Part shown: piece by piece, positions 43,201-52,955 of the stretch
Layout: every line of letters starts with the position of its first letter
How positions within the stretch are numbered: the first letter of the stretch is position 1
Assembly: GCA_021776825.1 (NCBI GenBank)
Contig: JAJFFG010000094.1
Span: forward strand, 1 to 59,552
Source of the DNA: Planctomycetota bacterium
GTDB taxonomy: Bacteria; Planctomycetota; JAJSAM01; JAJVHW01
Reading direction: 5' to 3'
DNA length: 59,552 nt
Position numbers and translations under genes: made by a program
The notes under the pieces: generated by a model
Seen by the model: the letters and a program-made list of their open reading frames with translations, nothing else
Database searches by the model: none
Told to the model about the DNA's origin: nothing

Positions 43201-43795
43201 GCGGTGGTCTCGGCGATTGCGGCGCGCATCGTTGGTGGGCGCGCGTCGAGGCTGTGGCAATCGCCGCGCCCTACGTTGTTGTCTGGTGTGTGCTCGGTCT
43301 CGTGACCCGTCACGCGAGACCCAGCCGGCGCCGGTCGAGGACCTCCGCGCACACATTCCCGCGTCACGGCGCTTGCGCTTACGCGCAACCGCCGCGCCCC
43401 GGGGTCACGTCGATTGCGGGCGCTCGGTAGGTGGGCGCGCTGGGGGGCATGCGGCCATCGCGGCGCCCTACGTTGTTCCTGGTCGGCTCCGCGGCTGCGT
43501 CGCCTCGCCGGCGAGAGCGTTGCCCGTCGTTCGCAGGCTCTCGTGGCCTCACTCCCGCCTCACGGCGCCTGCGCTGACGCGGGGCGTTCACGGCGATTGC
43601 GGGGCGATGGGTTGGTGACGCCAATCGGGGCATGAGGCAATCGCCGCGCCCTCGTTGTGGTGTGGCGTGTGCTCGGTCTCGTGACGCGTCACGCGAGGGC
43701 AACCGGCGCCGGTCGAGGACCTCCGCGCACGCATTCCCCGCGTCACGGCGCTTGCGCTGACGCGCAACCGTCGCGCCCCGGGTGAGGATCCGGAT
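43201..43795. repeat. Intergenic repeat array, three units (A2, B2, A3)
   Basis: The units are at about 43205-43405 (A2), 43406-43584 (B2) and 43585-43790 (A3), homologous to the units at 15761-16120. Each starts with CGATTGCGG and has the facing arm (G)CAATCGCC or a decayed form (B2), then CGCGCC. A-type middles include GGTGTGTGCTCGGTCTCGTG, and B-type middles include GGTCGGCTCCGCGG. A2 and A3 end in ACGCGCAACCG(C/T)CGCGCCCC; B2 stops earlier, at GCGCTGACGC. The A/B alternation is kept. The array begins one base after a stop codon. Open frames inside it are not conserved among copies. Confidence 0.8.
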
Positions 43796-44140
43796 GCGCT
43801 TGGTCTCCTCCGATCCAACGGGCCCGCTACGTCAACGGGGCCGTAGGGGTGGGCCCCCTGGCCCACCCCGCCCGCTGGGGTGGCTCGCGCGATGCGGGTC
43901 CGGTGGCGCTCGGCGGACGGCTCACGTGCTCCGGACGGCGATCGGTCCATCTCGTCGCGGCTCGAGGTTCGAACACGGTTTCTCCACGACGCCGCCCGCG
44001 CGTCTCGGCCGGCGCGCCTACGGGAGGCTCTCGGTCCCTAGTCCTTCGCTCGCCTTTCCACCTCTTCCGCTCCCGTCCGTAGAATCGCTCGCTTGGTCGT
44101 CACCCACGCATCAGGTGGGTCGGGTGGCTCAGGAGGGCTG
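43796..44140. other. Non-coding gap with hairpin repeat copy 4 (43846-43869)
   Basis: A perfect ten-base stem GGGGTGGGCC/GGCCCACCCC with a CCCT loop lies at 43846-43869, preceded by CCGTA and followed by CGCCCGCTGGGG as at 16287. Below it is the promoter region for the moxR-bat operon; AGGAGGG at 44131 is the moxR ribosome site. I see no gene. Confidence 0.65.
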
Positions 44141-45129
<989 letters not shown>

Positions 45130-45133
<4 letters not shown>

Positions 45134-46113
45134 CCGTCTCGTCTGCCGCAGACTCGCCCTCGACGGCCACCGGTCCCTCTTCGACGGCTACCGGCCCCGA
45201 CGCGCTCCCGACCGACGTGCTGGCCGCGGTCCGCCGCATCCAGCTTCGGGCCTCGCGCGTCGTCAACGATGTGCTCGCGGGTCACTACCTCAGCACGTTC
45301 CGCGGCGTGGGGATGGAGTTCGAGGAGGTGCGCGTCTACTCGCCCGGCGACGACGTCCGCGCGATCGATTGGAACGTGACGGCGCGAACCGGCATCCCGC
45401 ACATCAAGCGCTTCGTCGAGGAACGCGAGCAGACGGTCGTGCTGGCCGTCGACGTCTCGGCCTCGTGCGCGTTCGGCTCCGCGGAACGTTCCCGCGGCGA
45501 GGTGGCGGCCGAGCTCTGCGCGCTGCTCGCGCTGGCGGCCGTGACGAACAACGACAAGGTCGGGCTGCTGCTCTTCGCCGACGGCATCGAGCGGTACGTC
45601 CCCCCGAAGAAGGGGCGCAAGCACGTCCTGCGCGTGATCCGCGAGGTGCTGGCGTATCGCGTGCACCGCGGTCGCACCGCCCTCGCCGACGCGCTGGCGT
45701 ATCTCCGCCGCGTGCAGCGTCGGCACGCCACCGTCTTCGTCGTCAGCGACTTCCTGATCAGCCCGTCCGAATGGTCCGAGGTCGAGACGGCATTGCGCAT
45801 CGCACGACGACGGCACGACGTGGTCGCGGTGAGTCTCGAGGACCCCCGCGAGCGCGAGCTCGTCCCGGCCGGTCTCGTCGAGCTGCGCGATCTCGAGACG
45901 GGGAACCGCCGCCTGGTCGACACGTCCAGCGCGCGCGTCCGGCGGGCCTATCGCGAGCAGTCCGATGCCTGGCGCCGCCGCCGTGACGAGACCTTCCGCA
46001 AGCTCGCTGTGGACGAGGTCATCGTCGATGTGGCGGGTGACTGGGTGGCCCCTCTTGTGGCGTTCTTCCGCGCTCGAGAGAAGCGGGCGAGCCGCCGCGG
46101 AGGCGGAGCATGA
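45130..46113 (+). CDS. DUF58 domain-containing protein
   Basis: The 327-residue protein starts at TTG 45130 within the moxR stop (TTGA). DUF58 core: GVGMEFEEVRVYSPGDDVRA followed by IDWNVTARTG, then HIKRFVEEREQTVVLAVDVS, SASCAFGS and HATVFVVSDFLISPSEW, a von Willebrand A-like fold. It acts with MoxR and the Bat proteins. A 21-bp tandem repeat (45160, 45181) makes a STATGPSSTATGP N-terminal segment. It overlaps the next gene by four bases. Confidence 0.92.
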
Positions 46114-47105
46114 GACGTGCGCTCCCGCTGCTGCTCGTGCTCGCCTCGGTCGCTATCGGCTCGGAGGACGCGATTCGCGTGGACGCGTCGGACGGGCCTC
46201 TGTCAGTCGTGCTCTCGGTCGAGCCCGCCGCGCCGGCCATCGGGCAGGAGGTGCGGCTCTCGCTGCGCGCTGCCGTCGACGCTGCGGCGGGCAATGGCGT
46301 CCATGTCGAGTGGCCGGACCTTCGCGCCGCGGTCGAGGCCGCGTTCGGCGAGGACGTCGTCGAAGTGCGGGACGTGCGCCGCCGCCCAGACGGCCGCGGG
46401 ATCGACGCCGGCCTCCGGCTGTACGACACGGGGACGTTCGAACTGCCCGCGTTGCGGGTCCGCGCGTGGCCGGCGAGCGGCTCCGCTGCCGATGTCGCCC
46501 TGGCCGACGTCCAGGTCTCCGGCGCGGCGCTGGTGGTGCCGCTGCCCGAGACCGTCACCGGGGCACCCGTTCCGGGCCGCGGGACTCGGGCGTGGGAGGC
46601 GGTCGAGGGCGGCATGTCGTGGCTGTGGGCTGCGATCGCCGCGGCAGCGCTCCTGCTCGTCGGGGCGCTGCTGCTCCTGGCTCGCCGTCGGCGCGACCGT
46701 CTCGTTCCGAAGACGGTCGTGGCGGAGCCCGCGCACGAACGCGCGCTCTCCGCTCTGCGCGCCCTCGTCGCACGCCGCTTGCCCGAGCAGGGGGACGTCG
46801 ACGCGTACTTCGTGTCGCTCACCGGCATCCTGCGTCACTACGTGGAGGAGCGGTTCGGACTGCGCGCGCCGGAGCAGACCACCGAGGAGTTCCTCGCCGC
46901 GGTCGGCGGCACGGCGGAGGGACGGCGCGCGATCGACGCGGCTCAGCGAGAGGTGCTGAGCGAGATCCTGACAGCCGCCGATCTCGTGAAGTTCGCGCGC
47001 GACGAGCCGGGCGTGACGACGTGCGCCGCGGCCGCCGAACACGCCGAGCGGTTCGTCGCCGACACGGCACCGCCGCCGAGCCCCGGTCCGGAGGAGCCAG
47101 CGTGA
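46110..47105 (+). CDS. DUF4381-like membrane protein of Bat operon
   Basis: The 331-residue protein has a signal peptide (LPLLLVLASVAIGSEDA), a beta-rich periplasmic part with APAIGQEVRLSLRA (similar to the BatD fold), a transmembrane helix at about 172-192 (WAAIAAAALLLVGALLLLA) and a helical cytosolic tail (VDAYFVSLTGILRHYVEERF, TTEEFLAAVGG). That tail resembles DUF4381, which often accompanies Bat genes. It overlaps DUF58 at ATGA 46110 and ends at TGA 47103-47105, where the tandem repeat begins. Confidence 0.75.
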   Translation: MRRALPLLLVLASVAIGSEDAIRVDASDGPLSVVLSVEPAAPAIGQEVRLSLRAAVDAAAGNGVHVEWPDLRAAVEAAFGEDVVEVRDVRRRPDGRGIDAGLRLYDTGTFELPALRVRAWPASGSAADVALADVQVSGAALVVPLPETVTGAPVPGRGTRAWEAVEGGMSWLWAAIAAAALLLVGALLLLARRRRDRLVPKTVVAEPAHERALSALRALVARRLPEQGDVDAYFVSLTGILRHYVEERFGLRAPEQTTEEFLAAVGGTAEGRRAIDAAQREVLSEILTAADLVKFARDEPGVTTCAAAAEHAERFVADTAPPPSPGPEEPA

Positions 47106-47153
47106 TGAGGGACACGGTTTGATGGGGGACACAGCGTGATGGGAGACACCGTC
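47103..47153. repeat. Three 17-bp tandem repeats forming overlapping minigenes before batA
   Basis: Three copies of TGATG-RGG-GACAC begin at 47103, 47120 and 47137. Because 17 is not a multiple of three, each copy ends a five-codon frame and restarts the next: ATG 47105 gives MRDTV and stop, ATG 47122 gives MGDTA and stop, and ATG 47139 opens batA (MGDTV...). Each stop overlaps the next ATG as TGATG. Confidence 0.85.
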
Positions 47154-48182
47154 GGTCGCCTCGACTTCGCGTCGCCGTGGCTGCTCTTGGCAGCACCGCT
47201 CGCCCTGCTACTGCTCTGGTTCGCGCGACGCCGATCGTCGCCCGCGATCGGGTTCTCGTCGGAGATGCTCGTCGCCGAACTCCCTGGCACGTGGCGGACG
47301 CGCTTCGTCTGGCTGCCGGGCGCCCTCGTCGTCGTCGGTGTCGTGCTGGCGGCGATCGCGCTGGCGCGTCCGCGTCTCGGCGACGAGCAGACCGTCGTGC
47401 GCAGCGAGGGCATCGCGATCGAGCTGGTCATCGACACCAGCAGCTCGATGCTCGCCCACGACTTCACGGATGCTCGCGATCAGCCGACGGACCGTCTCAG
47501 CGCGGTGAAGGCCGTCGTCCGCTCGTTCGTGGAGGGCGGCGACGACCTGCCCGGACGCGGCTCCGATCTCGTCGGCTTGACCGTCTTCGCGGGCTACGCC
47601 GACGCCACGTGTCCGTTGACGCTCGACCATCGCCTGTTGCTCGAGTCGCTCGATGCAGCGGAAATCGCCCAGACCCGCGAGGAGGACGGCACGTCGATCG
47701 GCCTCGGTCTCGCGGTCGCCCTCGGACGGCTGCGCGAGACGGACGTCGCGAGCCGCATCGTCGTCCTGCTGACGGACGGTGAGGACAACGACCCGGAGAA
47801 CGATCCCCGCGCCGCAGCCCAGGTGGCGGCGGACCTCGGCGTGCGCGTCTACACCGTCGGCATGGGCTCGCAGGGCTCGGCGCCGTATCCGCGCACGCTG
47901 AAGGACGGACGCGTCGTGTTCACGCACCAGCCGACGAGCCTTGACGAGCGCTTGCTCACCGACATCGCCGAGTCGACCGGCGGCGTCTACCAGAGGGCCG
48001 GGAACACGGAGTCCCTGCGACGCATCTACGCCGCGATCGACCGCCTGGAGCGCGCGGAGATCGAGGGGCTCTCGTACCGTCGTTGGCGCGAACTGTTCGC
48101 GCTGCCGCTCTCGTTCGCCGGTGTGCTCTGGGTCTTGGCGTTCCTGCTCGAAGCCACGTTGCTGCGGAGACTGGGTTCATGA
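47139..48182 (+). CDS. batA: BatA-like von Willebrand factor A membrane protein
   Basis: The 347-residue protein has two N-terminal hydrophobic segments (SPWLLLAAPLALLLLW, VWLPGALVVVGVVLAAIALA), then a VWA domain with MIDAS motif DTSSSM and DGTSIGLGLAVALGR, VVLLTDGEDND. A C-terminal transmembrane helix is SFAGVLWVLAFLLEATLL. BatA is part of a membrane complex with BatB-E linked to aerotolerance or envelope stress in Bacteroides and others. It starts after three tandem TGATG repeats. Its end reads RRLGS and stop, next to a minigene-like copy in front of batB. Confidence 0.92.
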   Translation: MGDTVGRLDFASPWLLLAAPLALLLLWFARRRSSPAIGFSSEMLVAELPGTWRTRFVWLPGALVVVGVVLAAIALARPRLGDEQTVVRSEGIAIELVIDTSSSMLAHDFTDARDQPTDRLSAVKAVVRSFVEGGDDLPGRGSDLVGLTVFAGYADATCPLTLDHRLLLESLDAAEIAQTREEDGTSIGLGLAVALGRLRETDVASRIVVLLTDGEDNDPENDPRAAAQVAADLGVRVYTVGMGSQGSAPYPRTLKDGRVVFTHQPTSLDERLLTDIAESTGGVYQRAGNTESLRRIYAAIDRLERAEIEGLSYRRWRELFALPLSFAGVLWVLAFLLEATLLRRLGS

Positions 48183-48199
48183 GGGGGTTGGGCTCATGA
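48171..48199. repeat. 17-bp tandem repeat forming a minigene before batB
   Basis: CTGGGTTCATGA (48171) and TTGGGCTCATGA (48188) are copies spaced 17 bases. The first ATGA joins the batA stop to a six-codon frame MRGLGS, whose TGA overlaps the batB ATG at 48196. This repeats the pattern at 47103. Confidence 0.75.
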
Positions 48200-49191
48200 A
48201 ACTCCTCTCCGTCGAGTGGCTGTGGCTCCTCTGGCTGGTGCCGGCGCTCGCGCTCGTGCTCGTGGCGGCGCGGCGGCGCGGAGCTGAGCGCGCTCGCGTG
48301 TTCCTCGGGGCGATGGCTCCGCGACTGGTTCGGGGCGCCCGTGGTGGGACGCTCCGCGGCGCACTCGCGCTATCGGGCGTCACCGTCCTCGTGCTGGCGC
48401 TCGCGCGGCCGGCGTGGGGCGTGCGCTACGAGGAGGTGCACGGCGAGGGACTCGAGATGGTCGTCGTGCTCGACGTCTCGCGGAGCATGCTCGCCGAGGA
48501 CGCTGCGCCGAGTCGGCTGGAGCGTGCTCGGATTGCCATTGAGCGGCTGCTCGATCGCGTCCACGAGGTCGGCGGCCATCGCGTCGGGTTGATCGCCTTC
48601 GCGGGTCTGCCGGTCGTGCGAGCTCCGGTCACGGCCGACATCGACTTCCTGCGGTCGCAGGTGCGGCGCACCGGCGTCGACGACGTCGCGCGCGGCGGGA
48701 CGCTGATCGGCGATGCCGTGCGTCGCGCGATGGCGTTGCTCGATCGCGCCGGCGAGCACGACCGCGTCATCTTGGTCCTGACGGATGGCGAGGATCACGA
48801 GAGCTTCCCGCTCGAGGCGGCCCGGGCCGCGGCGGACGCCGGGATCCGCCTTTTCACGGTCGGCATCGGCGACCCCAACGACGGCGCGCGCATCCCTGGC
48901 AAGGACGCCACGTTCCAGCGTCACGAGGGACGTGAGGTCGTGACACGGCTCGACGAGGACACGCTGCGCGAGATGGCGCAGATCACCGGCGGCGCGTACG
49001 TGCCCGCGGGCACACGGACGATCCCCCTCGATCGCATCTATGACGAGGCCATCGCCGGAGGCGCGACTGGCCGGTTTGAGACGCGACGCGAGCGCCGTGA
49101 CATCGAGCGCTTCCAGTGGGCCGTTGGCCTGGCGCTCGTGCTGATCGTGCTGTCGCGTCTCGGCGCACGCCGCGATGAGGACGCGGCGTGA
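48196..49191 (+). CDS. batB: BatB-like von Willebrand factor A membrane protein
   Basis: The 331-residue protein opens with WLWLLWLVPALALVLVAA and a second membrane segment (GALALSGVTVLVLALA). Its VWA domain has MIDAS DVSRSM, then GTLIGDAVRRAMALLDRAG and VILVLTDGEDHES. A last helix is WAVGLALVLIVLSRLG. It is paralogous to batA. The ATG at 48196 was chosen because it begins the conserved membrane segment and overlaps the minigene stop. It is joined to batC by a GTGA overlap. Confidence 0.92.
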   Translation: MKLLSVEWLWLLWLVPALALVLVAARRRGAERARVFLGAMAPRLVRGARGGTLRGALALSGVTVLVLALARPAWGVRYEEVHGEGLEMVVVLDVSRSMLAEDAAPSRLERARIAIERLLDRVHEVGGHRVGLIAFAGLPVVRAPVTADIDFLRSQVRRTGVDDVARGGTLIGDAVRRAMALLDRAGEHDRVILVLTDGEDHESFPLEAARAAADAGIRLFTVGIGDPNDGARIPGKDATFQRHEGREVVTRLDEDTLREMAQITGGAYVPAGTRTIPLDRIYDEAIAGGATGRFETRRERRDIERFQWAVGLALVLIVLSRLGARRDEDAA

Positions 49192-50228
49192 GGTACGGCT
49201 CCGTCCTGCTGGTCTTCGTCCTGCTCGGTGCGTGCGCCGACACGTCGCCCGAAGAGGTCGAGCGTCGTCGAGCGCGCGAGATCGCGCAGACGGCTCTCGC
49301 CGCGCTCGAGTCAGGCGATGCCGCGACCGCGGCGACCGGCTTCGAAGAGGCCGCGGACCTCGCTCCCAACGAGCCGGTCCTGCACTACGACCACGGTGTG
49401 GCTCTCCGCGAGAGCGGCGAGCGCGACGACGCACTGACGGCGTTCGGCGAGGCGCTGCGCGCAGCAGATCCCGCCGACCCGGTCGCCTCTGACGCGCTGT
49501 TCAACGTCGGGACCGAGAACCTCCAGTCGGCCTGGCTGGCCGCTGGTGTCGTCGCTCCAGAAGCGCTGCGCGCCGCGCTTCCGGAGCGTCTTCGCGTCGG
49601 CGTCGACCTTCCCGCTGGACCACCCGCTGAAGCGATCTCGCCCGAGGTGAAGCAGCAGGCGGCGCAGAACGGGTTGGCCGCCGCAACCGAAGCCGTCCAT
49701 GCGCTGCGCGACCTCGTTCGTCGCACACCGGGCGACACGGATGCCGTGCAGAACCTCGTGCTCGCACAGGCGGTGCGACGTGCGCTCGAGACGACGCTCG
49801 AGGAGATGGAGCGCGAGAGCTCGCCGGATGATCAGCAAGGCGACCAGCAAGGCGAACAGGGCCAGGAGCAAGAGGGCGGGCAGTCCGGCGAGGACGGCCA
49901 GTCGAGCGACGAGCAGCAGCCGCAGCCCGACGGCGCGGAGGGTTCCGAGAAGCCGGAGCCCGAGGGGCAGGGGCAGGCGGCCGGCGAGACCCCGGAAGAG
50001 GATGAGCAGGCCCGGCAGGACGAGGCATCCGCGTCGCGCGGCGAAGAGGGTGAGGGCGACGAGCAGGAGCAGCAGGAGGCCGCCGCGACCGACCCGACCG
50101 AAGACCCGCAGGAGCGCGCCGAGCGGGCTCTCGAGCGCTTGCTCGAGTCAGCCGCTCAGCGAGCGCGGGTCGTCCGTGAGCAGCGCGCGGCGCGGGCGCG
50201 GCGCGCGAAGGTGGAGCGCGACTGGTGA
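49188..50228 (+). CDS. batC: BatC-like TPR lipoprotein with Gln/Glu-rich tail
   Basis: The 346-residue protein starts at GTG 49188. It has a lipobox (VLLVFVLLGAC), TPR helices (AQTALAALESGDAATAATGF, EPVLHYDHGVALRESGERDD) and a very hydrophilic tail of about 150 residues rich in Q, E, D, G and S (QQGDQQGEQGQEQEGGQSG), ending in a basic helix (RARVVREQRAARARRAKVER). The TPR-plus-acidic-tail plan matches BatC, which bridges the VWA proteins. It ends at TGATG with batD. Confidence 0.85.
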   Translation: MRYGSVLLVFVLLGACADTSPEEVERRRAREIAQTALAALESGDAATAATGFEEAADLAPNEPVLHYDHGVALRESGERDDALTAFGEALRAADPADPVASDALFNVGTENLQSAWLAAGVVAPEALRAALPERLRVGVDLPAGPPAEAISPEVKQQAAQNGLAAATEAVHALRDLVRRTPGDTDAVQNLVLAQAVRRALETTLEEMERESSPDDQQGDQQGEQGQEQEGGQSGEDGQSSDEQQPQPDGAEGSEKPEPEGQGQAAGETPEEDEQARQDEASASRGEEGEGDEQEQQEAAATDPTEDPQERAERALERLLESAAQRARVVREQRAARARRAKVERDW

Positions 50229-52120
50229 TGCGCCGACTCGCCACTGCCCTCCTAGTCGGTCTGGCCGCCGTGTCCGCTCTGGCGCAGGACGGCGTCACCG
50301 TCGAGGCCGCGCTCGACTCGCGCGACGTGCTGCTCGGCGACGCCGTCGGCTACCGCATCGTCGTCGTCGGTTCGGATCGGGCCGAGGGACCGGAGCCGGA
50401 GGAGTTCGGCGACGCCTTCGACGCGCGCTTCGTCGGCGCGCAGCCGATGCACTCGTCGCGGCGCGTGATCATGAACGGCGAGATCGTTCGTGAGGACGAG
50501 GTGCGCGTGACGCTCGAGTACGCGCTGCATCCGCGGCGCGCGGGACGCCTCACCGTGCCGGCGATGGACGTCGACGTCGCGGGCGCAACACTGCGCACCG
50601 AGGCGTTGCCCGTCCACGTGGTCGGACCGAGTCCGTCGCGCTTCGCCAGCGTTGAGCTCAGCGTCGAACCGCCGCAGGTCTACGCGGAGCAGCCGGTGGA
50701 GCTCGTCCTCCGCGCGGTGCTCCAGCGTGCGCAACACGGCGAGGACTGGTACGAGGGCGACCCGTGGCTCGGCGACCGCCCGCCCGAGCTCCGCGTGCCG
50801 TGGTTCCGCGAGCTGAGCGGGTTCACGACAGGCGACTTCCAGGCATTCGTCGACTCGCTGCGCGCGGGTCGCCGCGAGGGCGGGTTCCGCGTCAACGGCC
50901 TGGCCGAGCGGAGCGTGTGGGGCGAGGCCCGGGCCGTGCGGTTCCGACTGAAGCGCTCGACGCGGCACGAGTCTGGACGCGTGTTCCACGAGTACGTCGT
51001 GCGTAAGCGCTTTGTGCCTCTCGAGCCGGGGACGATCGAGTTGCCGGTCTCCTCGCTGGCCGGTGACCTGGTGACGTCGGTCCGCGAGGTCGGTGGCCGA
51101 CTGCAGCCGGGCGCGACCGAGAGCGTGTTCGTGGCGCACGAGCCGATCTCGCTCGAGGTGCTCCCGGTCCCGACCGAGGGGCGGCCCCCGACGTACTCCC
51201 ACGCCGTCGGCCAGTTCCAGGTGAAGGGCGAGATCTCCCCGACACGCGTGAAGGTCGGAGATCCGATCACGCTCCGTGTCCAGATCGCCGGCCTGGGTCT
51301 CGTCGAGCGCATCACCGCGCCGCGCCTCAATCAGCAGCAGGACCTCGTCGCCGACTTCGCGGTCGCGGGAGCCGGTACGGCGCGCGTCGAGCGCGAGATC
51401 AAGGTGTTCGAATTCACCCTGCGCCCGCGCCGCGCCGGCATCGCGGAGGTCCCGCCGATCCAGGTGGCGATGTTCGACCCATCGGCCGGCGAGTTTGTGG
51501 TGCGGACGACGGAGGCCTTCCCGATCGAGGTCGAGGAGGCCCTCGCTGTCGGCACGTCGGAGATCGTCGGCGTGGGTCCGTTGACGTCGCGCACGAGTTC
51601 CCCCGGCGAGGAGGTCCGCGGAGGTCTCCTCGGTAACTACGGCGTCATCGAGACGCTGCGCGACGAGGGGTTCCGGCCGTTCGCGGGCGTCTGGGCTTGG
51701 CTCGCGCTGCTGGGGCCACCCTTCGTTCTCGTCGGAGCCGCAGTGGTGGCGTGGCGGCGACGTCGTCTCGATGCCGATCCCGCGCTGCGTCGTGCGAAGG
51801 CCGCGTTCGCGAGTGCGTTGGCGTCTGTCGAGCGGGCTCGCGAGCGGCTCACCTCCGGGGACGCGTCCGGCGCGGCGGCGGCGCTGCACGGCGCGCTGGC
51901 CGGCTACGTCGCTGATCGTGCCGGTGTCCCCGCCGGCGGCCTGACGGCGGCAGATGTCGAACGGCGGATCGGTGGCCGCGGTGTCCCCGCCGCAGCCGAG
52001 GTCGTCGCAATGCTCGAAGCGTGTGAGGCGTGGCGCTACGGCGGCGAGGCGGCGGCGATCGGCGAGTTGCTGGACGCCGCTCCGGGATGGCTACGCGCGC
52101 TGGAGGCGGAGCGGCTGTGA
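50228..52120 (+). CDS. batD: BatD-like oxygen-tolerance protein
   Basis: The 630-residue protein has a signal peptide (TALLVGLAAVSALAQ), three or four beta-sandwich (Ig-like) modules (VTVEAALDSRDVLLGDAVGY; GRLTVPAMDVDVAG; VKVGDPITLRVQIAGLG), a transmembrane helix at about 490-512 (VWAWLALLGPPFVLVGAAVV) and a cytosolic helical tail. BatD acts with BatA/B in the periplasm. Family length and order fit. ATG 50228 overlaps the batC TGA; a GTG at 50225 is also possible. Confidence 0.88.
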   Translation: MRRLATALLVGLAAVSALAQDGVTVEAALDSRDVLLGDAVGYRIVVVGSDRAEGPEPEEFGDAFDARFVGAQPMHSSRRVIMNGEIVREDEVRVTLEYALHPRRAGRLTVPAMDVDVAGATLRTEALPVHVVGPSPSRFASVELSVEPPQVYAEQPVELVLRAVLQRAQHGEDWYEGDPWLGDRPPELRVPWFRELSGFTTGDFQAFVDSLRAGRREGGFRVNGLAERSVWGEARAVRFRLKRSTRHESGRVFHEYVVRKRFVPLEPGTIELPVSSLAGDLVTSVREVGGRLQPGATESVFVAHEPISLEVLPVPTEGRPPTYSHAVGQFQVKGEISPTRVKVGDPITLRVQIAGLGLVERITAPRLNQQQDLVADFAVAGAGTARVEREIKVFEFTLRPRRAGIAEVPPIQVAMFDPSAGEFVVRTTEAFPIEVEEALAVGTSEIVGVGPLTSRTSSPGEEVRGGLLGNYGVIETLRDEGFRPFAGVWAWLALLGPPFVLVGAAVVAWRRRRLDADPALRRAKAAFASALASVERARERLTSGDASGAAAALHGALAGYVADRAGVPAGGLTAADVERRIGGRGVPAAAEVVAMLEACEAWRYGGEAAAIGELLDAAPGWLRALEAERL

Positions 52121-52944
52121 GACGCTTCACTCTTCTGATCGCGCTGCTGCTCGCGGCGCTCACGTCGTTGGCGATTGCGCAGGACACTGACGTGGGCGTG
52201 GGGCCCGAGGATCGCGGCCCGCTCGTCGCCGTGGCGACCACCGCGTTCCGCATCGCCGAGTCGACCGAGGGCTCCGAGGCGCGGACGCGGGCGTTCGGCG
52301 AGGCGGCCGCCCTCTACGAGCAGGCGCTCGCCAGCGGCCCGCCGAACGGTGCGCTGGAGTTCAACGCCGCGAACGCGTGGTATCTCGCCGGCAACGACGG
52401 ACTGGCGATCCTGCACTACCGCCGCGGCTTGCTCGTGCGCCCCGGAGATGCGCGCATCGAGGCCAACCTCGAGACGGCCCGCGCGCGACGTCGCGACCAG
52501 CTCGACGGTGACGCCGGTCGGGCGGTGATCGAGACGATCGCGTTCTGGCACCGCGGGCTCTCGATCCGCGCGAAGACGACGCTGTCCCTGGCTGCCTGGG
52601 CGGCCGGTCTGTTGGCGCTGGCTGCGGCGTTGCTCGTTCGCTCGACCGCGGCGACCCGCGGTCTCGTGCGCGGCGGCGTCGTGGCGGTAGTCATCGCCCT
52701 CGCGGTCGGGATCTCGGCGGTTGTCGAGGCGTCTGAGCGGGCTCGACGTGATGGCGCCGTCGTGCTCGCGGACGAGGTCGTTCTGCGGACAGGCGACGGC
52801 GAGACGTACCCCGCGCGGTACGAGAACCCGCTCCACGCAGGGGCCGAGGTGCGCATCGTCGAGGAGCGTGCCGGGTGGACGGAGCTGCTGCTGCCCGATG
52901 GCAAACAGGGCTGGGTCCCCGGTGATACCGTCGAGCGTCTCTAG
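52117..52944 (+). CDS. batE: BatE-like TPR and SH3-domain membrane protein
   Basis: The 275-residue protein starts at GTG 52117 inside the batD stop. A signal peptide (LLIALLLAALTSLAIAQ) precedes TPR helices (AALYEQALASGPPNGALEFN, WYLAGNDGLAILHYRRGLLV) and two membrane segments (TLSLAAWAAGLLALAAALLV, GGVVAVVIALAVGISAVVE). The C-terminus is a bacterial SH3 domain (GAEVRIVEERAGWTELLLPD, QGWVPGDTVERL). The combination is standard for BatE. It ends the coupled moxR-bat operon. Confidence 0.9.
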   Translation: MRRFTLLIALLLAALTSLAIAQDTDVGVGPEDRGPLVAVATTAFRIAESTEGSEARTRAFGEAAALYEQALASGPPNGALEFNAANAWYLAGNDGLAILHYRRGLLVRPGDARIEANLETARARRRDQLDGDAGRAVIETIAFWHRGLSIRAKTTLSLAAWAAGLLALAAALLVRSTAATRGLVRGGVVAVVIALAVGISAVVEASERARRDGAVVLADEVVLRTGDGETYPARYENPLHAGAEVRIVEERAGWTELLLPDGKQGWVPGDTVERL

Positions 52945-52955
52945 GAGTTCTCGAC

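Noticed and set aside
15761..43790. Possible CRISPR arrays at the two repeat regions
   Set aside because: Units are 180-210 bases with internal homology and no regular short repeat/spacer pattern; no cas genes are present.
43201..43795. Coding potential of the repeat arrays (for example minus-strand EHTPDNN-containing frames)
   Set aside because: Similar words appear in some copies only because the DNA is repeated. Frames break between copies and there is no ribosome site.
43955..43985. tRNA-like T-loop GGTTCGAAC
   Set aside because: The flanking bases do not pair as a T-stem and no anticodon or acceptor stem could be built.
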